This document shows positions 54,006-63,234 of a stretch of 64,000 bases of DNA, in pieces. Positions within the stretch are counted from its first letter, which is position 1, and each line of letters begins with the position of its first letter. A program made the translations under genes and the position numbers. This DNA is from Megaustenia siamemsis (lineage: Eukaryota; Mollusca; Gastropoda; Stylommatophora; Ariophantidae), in contig JAVIAB010000024.1 of NCBI GenBank assembly GCA_032433765.1, positions 13,410,578 through 13,474,577 of the forward strand. The letters are read 5' to 3'. The notes beneath the pieces are model-generated. The model made no database searches and was not told where the DNA came from. It saw nothing but the letters and a program-made list of their open reading frames with translations.

Positions 54006-54261
54006 TACCCATCTTTTTTTTTCCCTCACTTGTTCAGTAGCCACTTTATGCCCCAGCTGTTTCCTTCTGCTTTTATAGTCAAACTATAGGTTTTCTTTCT
54101 CCTTGTTTTGTTAGCAATGTTTTATCGTGGTCACTTTAAGATCATTTTCGTTTTTGTTTTCCTGGAGAATGCTATTTTAAATTTCCAAATAAATAACGGT
54201 TTGGACCTTGCCTTTGTATGTTGCATTGGTGGTCAATCTTAACTTCTATGAATCTTGAATC

Positions 54262-54592
54262 ATCATCATCATTATCAAGTACCGGTCCTGCTGGCGTAGG
54301 TGATCATGTCCTTCCACAATCTTCTATCTACAGTGCATCGCATCAGTGCTATTGTTGACTGTTTTCCATGCCCTGACACCAAGCTATCCAGTATTTCTCT
54401 ATTTATCGTCCGCGATCTCTCTTTCCTTTTATTTTGCCAGTTGTAACCAAGTATTCCAACCTTTCCTCTTCTCATTATGTGTCAAAAAATGTTGATTGTT
54501 TCTTTCTGATGTTTTTAGGAGTTCCCTTTTTGTGTTGACCTCTTTGAGAATTCCTTCATTGGTCTTTTTTACTGCCCAGGGAACTTTCAACA
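54262..54592 (-). mobile_element. LINE family B 3' tail
   Basis: Minus strand: MLKVPWAVKKTNEGILKEVN, TKRELLK, then GKVGILGYNWQNKRK (frameshifted from LEYLVTTGK), ALMRCTVDRRLWKDMITYAS. Tail of ATGATGATGAT type. Confidence 0.82.
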
Positions 54593-54658
54593 TGTTAAAA
54601 ATATACGTAACTAGAATTGAAATTTTGTTTAATAATAATGCATTACGATACCTCTTAG

Positions 54659-54685
54659 TTTGATGAAGCATTGGCTGCATACATG
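54659..54685 (+). CDS. Candidate micro-exon 12 (27 nt)
   Basis: Acceptor TTACGATACCTCTTAG, donor GTAAGTAAAT. Phase 0 reads FDEALAAYM; phase 2 starts with TGA. It survives in a 200-bp gap between a LINE-B and a LINE-C copy. Confidence 0.7.
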
Positions 54686-54794
54686 GTAAGTAAATTGGTG
54701 TGATTATGAATAAGGAATCATAACATTTTTCAAAAGACACGTTGTTACTTGTTTAATTTTAACTGAGTGCTCTCTTAGTTAGAACGATAATAAG

Positions 54795-55180
54795 TAGTTA
54801 ATACACACATGACTACTCATCAACATCGAATGCCGTCTCCTCATCAAAGTTTGGTTACTATGGAGCGCCATTCCAGTCTGTCTCTTGCTTTGATGGAGCA
54901 GATTATCATAGGCTGATTTGTCCATCTTTTGATGTTACTCGTCCACATAGTCTTGGTCAGCCTCTGACTCTTTTACCTTGTACTTCCCTTCCAAGATTAC
55001 CTGTAATAAGCTGCTGTGTCTTTTAACCTGCCTTTAATATCTCATTTGTCTTGTTTGAATTGTATTTAGTACTTATATTTTCATTGTTAATTGTTTTAAG
55101 ACTTCATCTTCTGTGTTATTCTCTTTCCATTCAATTCTTACTATTCTTCTATTAGTTCACATTCCAAAGGCTTCAACTTT
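54795..55180 (-). mobile_element. LINE family C 3' tail
   Basis: Reverse strand: decayed YEK/EAF region, then KRHSSLLQVILEGKYKVKES (RGR region) and KLWRSIVTKL-like remains. Ends near 54,795 with an imperfect GATG tail. Confidence 0.75.
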
Positions 55181-55290
55181 CATGGCTTCTGGCGTGAGAA
55201 AAAAATATGGTATTTCTTTATGTGAACGTTACATTAAAGAAGTTATAACAACATGCGAAAAAGAGTTAAGCACTATTGAACGCGTCAAAA

Positions 55291-55332
55291 TGGCGGTTTG
55301 TTTACGCCGGTCTGTCGTCAAGGACGCGTAAG
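55291..55332 (+). CDS. Conserved 13-codon upstream ORF in LINE-H 5' UTR
   Basis: ATG GCG ... GCG TAA reads MAVCLRRSVVKDA. The same 13 codons, with one silent difference, are in the other copy at 15,992. Starts 230 bp before the main ORF. Its conservation may simply reflect recent common origin of the two copies. Confidence 0.5.
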
Positions 55333-55519
55333 TCATTTAATTTGTAGAAAGCTCTCAGTGTTTCCGCGTGCTGCTGAGCAAGTTACTGGAGCTGGCCAGT
55401 TTATAACGTGGAACGGGTTCTGGGCCGTGCGACTGAGCAAGTGCACGTGAGTCTGGACCATCCAAAGCATCGACGTTCAGCGACGTTCATCAAAGACGAC
55501 GGTAAGTGTAAGTTTTCAG

Positions 55520-57658
55520 ATGCAACCCAAACTACATCATCGAAGAAGGAAAAAACGACGGGGCAAGAGGGGTGGCACTAAACTGTCGAAGTGTGAGAGG
55601 CTAGGCCTAATGTATGTGCGCGTTACTTATTGGAATTGTGGGTCCATTAATCAACGACGGCCCATTCTTGATAAGCTACTGTGCGGCGCCGATATAATGG
55701 TTTTGCAAGAAACTCTTCTTGCTGACAGGACAGTAAGTACTCCTGGCTTTCATTGTTTTTACAATAGACGACACCTTGGGCAGGCCATCCTTGTGCGCAA
55801 CAATATGGTGGCAGCTGAGGTTGATATGTCTGTGTGGAACAATGCAGAATTGCAGGTACATGCGGTTAGGGTGCAGACCCCAGTTCATTTCGTGATTGTA
55901 AATGTGTATGCCTGTAATGGGAAGGTGAACACACAACAATGGCAGAATCTCTTCGAATTCGATGAAGAGAATGTCATTTTCTGCGGAGACTTTAATGCTA
56001 GAGGAAACCAGTGGGGTAACGTCATAACCAACAAGCAGGGAGAAGACCTAGAGAACGCACTGGTATCGGCCGATTTAGTGTGCTTGAATGATGGAAGGAC
56101 AACAAGAATGGCCACTCGAACAGGGGACTCTGATAGTGTCATAGACCAGGCACTGGTGTCTTCCACCTTTGCACCGGTTTGCAGGTGGAATGCACTGGGG
56201 TTCCACGGAAGTGATCACTATCCATGTGGCCTCCTAATTGAGAAAGGTGGAAGTAAAAGCCAGAGAAGAAAGCTCCACACATTCAACTACGAGAAAACAG
56301 ACCAGGACGTCATTAGCAAAATCAGACATAGGAAACGGAGTGCCCCTCGTAGGAGGCAGGAGAGATGGACGCAGCCACCTTGGTGGAATGTAGATGTCGA
56401 GGAAGCTTGGCGGGGCAAGAGACAAACGGTCAAGACATGGCAGAAAGCCAGAAGGTATGGTAGAACACAACCTGAACTCTTGAAGCGTCTGAAAGTAGAG
56501 GTCGACCAAAAAATGATGCACTTTAAACTATGCGCTAAGCAGGCTAAGGATGCCAAATGGGATGACTTCTGTAAAAAAGTGTGCTCAGAAAAATCGCTCG
56601 CCACATTCTGGCGCCTTCATAAGTGCATGAATGGCACACCTCGACACAGAGGTATACCAGACTTTCAGAGCACAGGCCAGATATGGCACAAATCTGATGA
56701 GAGCAAAGGGAAGGCCCTGCTTGCCCGCTACATTGAGCAGACGGACCAAAGAAATGAGGCTGTAAGAATGAGGATACGGGGATCTTTGTCAAATTTGTGT
56801 AAGGATGTAGGGCTGGAAGAAGATCTCACAATCACAACCGATACCATTCGCACGACACTTAAAAGGTCACACAACACTGCTCCTGGTCCAGATGGTGTTC
56901 GGTACGTTGACATAGGCGATTTAGCTGATGACGACTTGACAACACTGGCCAATGAGTTTAATGCCAGTATTCGGAGTGGCCAGATTAAGGAGGAGTGGCT
57001 ACACAGCTACTTACTACCGCTACCGAAACCAAACAAGGACCATTCTCAGATCAGTGCCTACAGAATCATCACAATGCAGAACACTGCGGGCAAGCTGCTG
57101 GAGAAAATAGTTGCCCGTGTCCTCACCTGTCGCCTTGAACAGAAACGCGTATTCCCTTCCACACTCGGAGGTTATAGATATAACAAAGAGACATGGCTCA
57201 ATGCGGCAGTATTTGCCTATGATGTCTTCGAAGGCTTCCACAGACGAGAGGAGACATGTGCTGCTGCTATAGATCTGGAGGATGCATACAACAGGGTACC
57301 ATTTGAATATCTCATGCATGTGCTTCTCAAACTGGCGGTGAACCCCTTCCTCATTAGATGGATCGCCGCGGCACTGTTTCAGAGGAAGGTGATACTCAGA
57401 TGTGGAAGTTGGTCTTCCGAGCCAACATCCATTTGTCCAGGGCTGCCACAAGGCTCACCATTGTCACCAGTTCTATTTAACGTGTACACAATAACGATCA
57501 CGGCCCAACAGCTGGATGGGAGGGGAGGAACTATGACTTTTGCTGATGATATTCTGGTATATCGACAGGGAAGAGACAGACGGGGAATCGCCTCCACAAT
57601 GCAAGACGAACTCGATCGCATTTCTTCCTGGTGTGGGGGTTTCAGGTGCCTTGGTTAA
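55520..57658 (+). CDS. LINE-H endonuclease-reverse transcriptase ORF (712 aa, frameshifted end)
   Basis: N-terminal basic stretch (residues 4-18), then an APE-type endonuclease: YWNCGS (N39), LQETLL (E64), VNVYA (Y129), GDFNARGNQWG (D157, N159), SVIDQ (D209) and GSDHYP (D232, H233). All expected catalytic positions are present. A linker rich in K/R and W follows (residues about 250-440), then RT: HNTAPGPDGV, AAIDLEDAYNRVP (motif A), GLPQGSPLSPVLFN (motif B), MTFADDILVY (motif C, residues 674-677). A single extra G in a G-run near 57,640 (four in the 14.4-kb copy, five here) moves the ribosome out of frame at WCGG. The protein would nick chromosomal DNA and copy the element's RNA there; this copy cannot. 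Confidence 0.92.
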   Translation: MQPKLHHRRRKKRRGKRGGTKLSKCERLGLMYVRVTYWNCGSINQRRPILDKLLCGADIMVLQETLLADRTVSTPGFHCFYNRRHLGQAILVRNNMVAAEVDMSVWNNAELQVHAVRVQTPVHFVIVNVYACNGKVNTQQWQNLFEFDEENVIFCGDFNARGNQWGNVITNKQGEDLENALVSADLVCLNDGRTTRMATRTGDSDSVIDQALVSSTFAPVCRWNALGFHGSDHYPCGLLIEKGGSKSQRRKLHTFNYEKTDQDVISKIRHRKRSAPRRRQERWTQPPWWNVDVEEAWRGKRQTVKTWQKARRYGRTQPELLKRLKVEVDQKMMHFKLCAKQAKDAKWDDFCKKVCSEKSLATFWRLHKCMNGTPRHRGIPDFQSTGQIWHKSDESKGKALLARYIEQTDQRNEAVRMRIRGSLSNLCKDVGLEEDLTITTDTIRTTLKRSHNTAPGPDGVRYVDIGDLADDDLTTLANEFNASIRSGQIKEEWLHSYLLPLPKPNKDHSQISAYRIITMQNTAGKLLEKIVARVLTCRLEQKRVFPSTLGGYRYNKETWLNAAVFAYDVFEGFHRREETCAAAIDLEDAYNRVPFEYLMHVLLKLAVNPFLIRWIAAALFQRKVILRCGSWSSEPTSICPGLPQGSPLSPVLFNVYTITITAQQLDGRGGTMTFADDILVYRQGRDRRGIASTMQDELDRISSWCGGFRCLG

Positions 57659-59053
57659 TCCTAATAAAGCATCAGTTTCATGGTTCTCCCTTAACAATCA
57701 TATCGTTAATACAACCACACCGGTAGTACGAATGGGAGCTGATGAGGTGACCAGGGACAAGTTGATGACATACCTCGGAGTTAAGTTTGATCGCAGCCTG
57801 TGTTTTCGGGACCACGTCGACCATGTGATAACAAAATCCCGCAAATGATTAGCCGCCTTGAAAGTCATGGCAGCTGCCAACATCGAGCAGAGGCTACTTA
57901 TTCTTCTGTTCCAGGGATTAGTCCTCGCAACAATCGAGTATGCCCTGGCCATTCTTACTGTCAGTACGACTCAAATTTATAGGCTGGAGAAAATACAAAA
58001 TGAAGCCATGCGCATTATCCTGGGATGTACGAGGGACACTCCCTCTGTAGCAATGAGGTATCTTCTTGACTTTCCAACCATGGATGACAGAATTAAGATC
58101 TGGAGAGTACGAGCATACCTGAAGATTAGTACAGATACAGAGCATCCATTGCACCACGTGCTCAACACAGAGAAAGGTACCAGGCTAAAAAGAGGCAAAT
58201 CATGGGTGGGCCGGGCAGAAGATGTCATCAAACAGGTCTGTGGGCTTACCAATATCAGCGTTGGTGAGGAGTGGATACCGGTGCCTACGTCATTCAAGGG
58301 AACTTTCTCATGTATTGTCACACTCGACAGGAAAAGTAGGGAACAGAACCCGGTCGTGGTTAATGCTGAGGTCAACGGTCTCATCTGCGATAATACCGAT
58401 GAGAAAGATGCAGTCATCTATACAGATACGGATCTGTAAGACGACACGAAAGAAGTGCATGGGCATTTACAGCACGCTCAGCAGGCAGAATAGCCAAGGA
58501 AGACAGTGGTGCATACGCCATGACCACGAGTAGCATGACAATGGAGGTGATGGCAGTGACCAAGGCATTCAAATGGTTAGAGTCACAAGACTACATCCAC
58601 GCATGTATACTGAGTGATTCGATGAGCATGATAAAAAAAGTGGAGGCGGGCTATGTACGCATGCAATGGGTAGAATCGTTGCAGAAATCCAAAATACGGA
58701 AGGTCACCTTTGTCTATGTCCCTGGACATGCGGGAGTACGGGGAAATGAGAGAGCGGACAGGTTGGCTAGCTGCGCTGTCGTTGAGGACGGGCAACCGAT
58801 GGATCGGGCGGACATCATCAATGCCCTTCGAGATGTTGGAAGAGCACAGGACTTCGACAAACACATATCAACGTCACTTCTTCGGATGATGGAAATGGGA
58901 GTTAAGATGGGCACGGCCAGAAATGAGAAACTTGGTGGCCGTGTAAGAAGACTTATCAACCAACATAGAACTGGAGTCGTCAGTCGCTGGACACTGAGGG
59001 AATTGCTGAGGAGGGGATCTGAGCACCTATGGACATGTTTCGGAGTGCAATGA
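57640..59053 (+). pseudogene. LINE-H RT thumb, linker and RNase H, broken into pieces
   Basis: Continues VSGALVNPNKASVSWFSLNN to KSRK, a stop at 57,846 (the other copy has a sense codon), then AALKVMAAANIEQRLLILLF, ILGCTRDTPSVAMRYLLDFP and KRGKSWVGRAEDVIKQVCGL to VIYTDTDL. A small insertion near 58,430 shifts the frame again. RNase H resumes at about 58,500: TMEVMAVTKAF (E), ILSDSMSMI (D), FVYVPGHAGVRGNERADRLA (H, D). Ends LWTCFGVQ. The first D of RNase H is in IYTD at the break. Confidence 0.9.
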
Positions 59054-59092
59054 TGATGACCCGCAAATAACTCAATAACTCAATGGTAATTA

Positions 59093-59295
59093 AGGCTCAG
59101 ATAGTAGTCAATACAGAGTCAATGAGGCTCAGATGGTAGTCAATACAGAGTCAATGAGACTCAGATAGTAGTCAATACAGAGTCAATGAGGCTCAGATAG
59201 TAGTCAATACAGAGTCAATGAGGCTCAGATGGTAGTCAATACAGAGTCAATGAGGCTCAGATAGTAGTCAATACAGAGTCAATGAGGCTCAGATG
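59093..59295. repeat. 32-bp minisatellite, about 6 copies, after LINE-H tail
   Basis: Units GGCTCAGATAGTAGTCAATA plus CAGAGTCAATGA. Closely related in sequence to the 33-bp array at 63.6-64.0 kb (CAGATAGTAGTCA and GTCAATGAGG shared). LINE-H seems to have landed in or next to this array. Confidence 0.88.
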
Positions 59296-59819
59296 GGTAA
59301 AGTGGCGTCTAATTCGCATAATTTCGAGAAAACCCTCTCAGCCATAAAGTCATTGCCAAACTATAGCTGGTTGTGCCAGGAACTACAAGTTATAAATAAC
59401 CACATGGTTCTCAACGTTCGCCAGACTGATTAATAACCTTAACAATTGAACAGGTACTCAGAAATCGGCCGTGACCCACCACCAAAAGTTAATACTATGG
59501 ATGCTCAGACACAACGTGTGATGAAAGAGGCGGGGGGGGGGGGGTGGATACATTAAGAAGACTCGGAGTGTGCGAACAACGATTCTATACACAATTTGTG
59601 GAGATAGATTTAGTCTGATTAGATATGATATTCCTCTCCATGGCTTCTTCTGGACTAGTACGTGATGAGGCTCCAATCTCTTTCGCGGTGGTCAGGCACA
59701 TTCGTCTTTCGTGTCCTGAACATGCCTCTTGTGTACCACACACTTTGCTGTTTTCGCTTTTTGGGCCGTTGGTTATTTCTGACTATTCCGCCCCATCTAC
59801 CGTTGCAGACTTATAAAAC
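59296..59819. other. Mostly unassigned; contains the repeat shared with 1.9 kb
   Basis: Includes a G-run near 59,530 and, at 59,626-59,700, the dispersed repeat found in reverse at 1,908-1,980. Confidence 0.4.
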
Positions 59820-60458
59820 CCACAAATAGATATCAAAATTGAAGGAATAGGCCTGGAGACAGTTCAGAACTACAACTACCTTGGACATACTATAACCAGC
59901 GATGGGAAATGTACAACTGAAATAAAGAAAAGAATAGGAATGACAACAAGTAATTTTAATGCCATGAAGAACATACCAACATCAAAACAAATAACACCAG
60001 GGCTAAAGCTAAGAAGAGCAAATTGTTACATCTTCTTAATATTCCTATATGGTGTAGAAACATGGACATTAGACAAGAAAACAGAACATAGGATTGAAGC
60101 CTTGGAAATGTGGATATATAAAAGAATAGGTAGACTGATGGGAGGAAAATAAAACAAACGACGAAGTCTTAAAACAACTAAAAATAAAAAGAGAACTACT
60201 AAACACAATTCACACAAGACTAATGCAATTTTTGGGCCATGTTAAAAGATACAACAGCCTACTAAAAGTAATCCTGGAGGGGAAAATACAAGATAAAGAG
60301 GCAGAGGCAGACGAACACTAACATGGACGAGTAATATCAAAAGATGGACAAATCAGCCTATGACAACCTGCACCATCAAAGCAAGAGACAGGGCAGAATG
60401 ACGCTCCATGGTAGCCAGCATTCGTTGCGGAGACGGCACTCGATGACGATGATGATGA
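59820..60458 (+). mobile_element. LINE family C, best copy
   Basis: Reads IKIEGIGLETVQNYNYLGHT, ITSDGKCTTEIKKRIGMTTS, KQITPGLKLRRANCYIFLIF, LYGVETWTLDKKTEHRIEAL, EMWIYKRIGRLMGGK, then frameshifted KRELLNTIHTRLMQFLGHVK and TTCTIKARDRAE; ends GATGACGATGATGATGAG. It shows the thumb of family C and its relation to family A (YLGxxxTSDGKCTTE). Confidence 0.85.
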
Positions 60459-60576
60459 GATATGATATCATTTTCAAAATCAAATAATCAATTGATGGTA
60501 TTAACTAGGTAAGAATTCGATTTAGAAAGAATTCAAGAAGTGGATAAGTCACATAATTCCATATTGTTCGCAGTCA

Positions 60577-61200
60577 TCATCATCATCGAGTGCTGTCTCC
60601 ACAACGAAGGTTGGTTACCATGGAGCGCCATTCCACTCTGTTTCTTGCTTTGATGGTGCAGGTTGTCATAGATTGACTTGTCCATCTTTTGATGTTACTC
60701 GTTCATGTTAGTCTTGGTCTGCCTCTGCCTCTTTTACCTTGTATTTTTCCTTCCAATATTACTTTTATTAGGCTGTTGTGTCTTTTAACATGCCCCAAAA
60801 ATATTTCATTTGTCTTGTCTTAATTGTATTTAGAAGTTCTCTTTTTATTTTTAGCTGTTTTAAAACTTCAACGTTTGTTTTCTTTTCTTTCCATCTAATT
60901 CTACCTTTTCATCTGTAAATACGCATTTCAAAGGCTTCAATTTTCTGTTCAGTTTTCTTGTCTAATGTTCATGATTCTGCACTATACAAGAATATTGAGA
61001 AGATGTAACATTTTGCTATTCTTAGTTTCAACCCTGCTGTTATTTGTTTTGTTGTTAGTATATTTTTCATGGCATTAAAATTACTTTTTGCCATTCCTAT
61101 TCTTTTGTTTATTTCAGTGTTCGCAGTATCTTGAAAATGTAGAATATGTTTTTTGAGACGATGTTTAGTTCTAGTCATGAATGGCACGACAAGAAAAATG
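60577..61200 (-). mobile_element. LINE family C, tail-to-tail with the previous copy
   Basis: Minus strand carries HFQDTANTEINKRIGMAKSN, MKNILTTKQITAGLKLRIAK, CYIFSIFLYSAES and decayed C-terminal blocks, with the (GATGATGAT) tail at 60,577. Its 3' end faces the preceding family C copy, 118 bp away. Confidence 0.82.
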
Positions 61201-61206
61201 TGGACA

Positions 61207-61619
61207 GCATCATCTTCATCATCAAGTACCGGGCCTGCTGGCGTAGGTGAACATGTCTCTCCACATCTTTCGATCTCGACAGTTATTTATCATTTCTGTT
61301 GTTGACCATCTGCCAAACCATTCTCTTAAACTGTCTGGTATTTTTTCTCTTTGCTTCCCTCTATCTCTTCGTTCCTCGATTTTTCCAGTTGTTACAATAT
61401 ATTCCAGCTGTTCCCTTCTCATTACATGGCCAAAAAATTATGATTGTTTCTTCCTAATATTGGAAATTAGATATATTTTTGCTTTGGCCTCTTTCAGAAC
61501 GTTTTCATTATAGTACTTAGCTGTCCATGGTATTCTCAACATTCTTTTGTAAAACTACATTTCTACAGCCTCCAGGGATTTTCTTGTCTGTTGCCCTATT
61601 GTCCATGTTTCACATAATG
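61207..61619 (-). mobile_element. LINE family A with target duplication, in LINE-C flank
   Basis: Minus strand: family A C-terminus, KRELISNIRKKQSxFFGHVM-type, MRREQLEYIVTTGKIEERRD, RKMWRDMFTYASRPGT and a (GAT)n tail. Direct repeats ATGTGGACA at 61,198-61,206 and 61,620-61,628. Confidence 0.87.
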
Positions 61620-61628
61620 ATGTGGACA

Positions 61629-62441
61629 TAATCAAGGGCTAGTGTCTGGTTTCCAGTTAATGATCTAACAGCCAATAACAAAGGAGAGAGTAAGAGGAAT
61701 TATGTTGATCAAATAATTATAGAGAACATTTCATCAAGTAATGTAACGATAAGAGTCAATGAATGTGAATCCTGATATTATCCAACTGGCATTATGATAA
61801 TGACCAATCCAATCAATAAACAGAATCCACTAACTCAACTTTGGTGTTATCAAGTTCTAAGTCAAAACCTGCCAAATCTGTTATCATCTTCTGTTGATGG
61901 AACAGTTCGACTGCATTTGGGAATTCCCCATATACGATCATGCGACACACTCCCCCAAAGCGCAAAGTTGGCGAATTCTGTTGACGTGGTCGACAACCGT
62001 CCGTCCCTGAACCTCAGCACAGGCGACAATTCCAAACGACTTTCATCGGAAAATAGAGTGCACAATACAAAAGGAGAGGATGGAAGTAACATGATAAAAT
62101 ACAAGGAGAGATAAATAATGAAGTTAAATAAATTCTATACCATGGCAGGACAATATAAGAACTTCTTAGGAAGATCAGAAGTACAACATAATAATTCTAT
62201 CGAAATTTAAAGTTGAGAAAAAAAAGAGGAAGACGAAGAATGAGAAGAAGAAAGAGGTGGAGAAGAATAAGATGGAGATGAATAAAAGAAGAACAATAAC
62301 AAGTTGAAGAAGATGTCGAGTACAAAGAAAGAAGACATGAAGAACGAGAACAAGTAGAAGTAGAGGAAGTAGAAGAAGAGAAGAGATCGATGCGTGAAGA
62401 ATGGGTATGGAACTGTTAAATAAAAACTAATGTCTTCTCAG
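61629..62441. other. Unassigned; purine-rich tract 62,218-62,400
   Basis: No element recognised in 61,629-62,217; a 106-codon + strand ORF at 61,794 has no known motif. 62,218-62,400 is almost pure A/G on the top strand (GAAGA-type runs). It precedes micro-exon 13. Confidence 0.4.
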
Positions 62442-62465
62442 ACTAAAGATAAGACAACAGTGACA
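62442..62465 (+). CDS. Candidate micro-exon 13 (24 nt)
   Basis: Acceptor ACTAATGTCTTCTCAG, donor GTAAGTACAA. Phase 0 reads TKDKTTVT; phase 1 has TGA and phase 2 starts with TAA, so only phase 0 is open. Last exon in the window; no stop-containing terminal exon or poly(A) signal follows that I can link to it. Confidence 0.7.
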
Positions 62466-62600
62466 GTAAGTACAATTATCTAGAGCGGGCACTAATGTGA
62501 GTCATTCACTACAAAAACTAGTTTGTCATTCACAATTTATTACACTTTTATTCTTATTACTCTTAAGTTCAGTTTTACCTTCGACCTTAAACAAGTCCAA

Positions 62601-62633
62601 AGCCGCGATAGCTCACTGGTTACTGAACTGGAA
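62601..62633 (+). mobile_element. SINE1 head fragment
   Basis: GCCGCGATAGCTCACTGGTT and ACTGAACTGGA only; it breaks at the start of the 80-bp unit that precedes the next SINE1. Confidence 0.65.
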
Positions 62634-62637
62634 TTTC

Positions 62638-62717
62638 TGCAAATCTTCAGAGGATAATGCTCAGCACTTTCAGTCATATTGAAATATATCGGATTAATCT
62701 AGACTATCTACCATGAT
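62638..62717 (+). repeat. 80-bp SINE1-linked sequence (copy of 23.2 kb)
   Basis: Matches 23,207-23,286 base for base with about 10 differences. Confidence 0.78.
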
Positions 62718-62985
62718 GGGAGCCGGGAAGGCTTAGTTGTTAGTGAACTGGACTACAATGGACAAGAAGTAGGGTTCTATCTCAACCGACTGCTTCCGGG
62801 TTCACCCAGCCTTAAATGGGTATAATATTTTTTTTCTGGAAAAGTAAAGCGGCACGGGCGTAATACCGACCACATTACCCTAAAAATAATGTGCTGAATG
62901 TCTATAAAATGTATGGTCACTAACACGATATTCCCTATACGCCACTCGGCGTGTCGGAGAACTTTACATTTTTTTTACTTTACAT
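62718..62985 (+). mobile_element. SINE1
   Basis: Full-length but with a mutated A box (GGAAGGCTTAGTTGTTAG) and B box (GGTTCTATCTC), so its promoter is probably dead. Tail T-rich. Confidence 0.85.
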
Positions 62986-63234
62986 AAGTCCGGTAATGCA
63001 TCAATTGTCTCATATCTCGATATAGCTTCGTCACTCACAAGATGTTTTCGTACCAATGTCGCTGTCTCCATTAATGTCGTGGATTATAAACTCGACACTA
63101 ATGTCGTGGTTTCTGTATTACAACGCTTGCTTCAAGAAGGTCGCTCACTGCACGTGTGAAACGGTCACTGTGTTTTTCGAGGGGTCACTGTGTCTTTGGA
63201 GGGGTCAAAGGTGAAGCGTTCTCAAGACAAATGG

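Larger units (their letters stand above)
55270..59083 (+). mobile_element. LINE family H, near-complete (EN-RT-RNase H)
   Basis: About 3.8 kb from ACTATTGAACGCG to a short (AATAACTC)n tail at 59,064-59,083. 5' UTR of about 250 bp, then one main coding region with endonuclease, RT and RNase H in order. No gag-like ORF1 is seen. The other copy at 12.9-16.3 kb starts at the same base, which supports the 5' end. Candidates are the Ingi/I or Jockey-like groups with RNase H; I cannot decide without a tree. Broken by a +1 frameshift (about 57,640), a stop (57,846) and a second shift (about 58,430). Direct repeats at the ends are not clear. Confidence 0.9.

Noticed and set aside
61794..62114. 106-codon + strand ORF
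   Set aside because: No known motif, no splice signals and an equally long ORF on the opposite strand.
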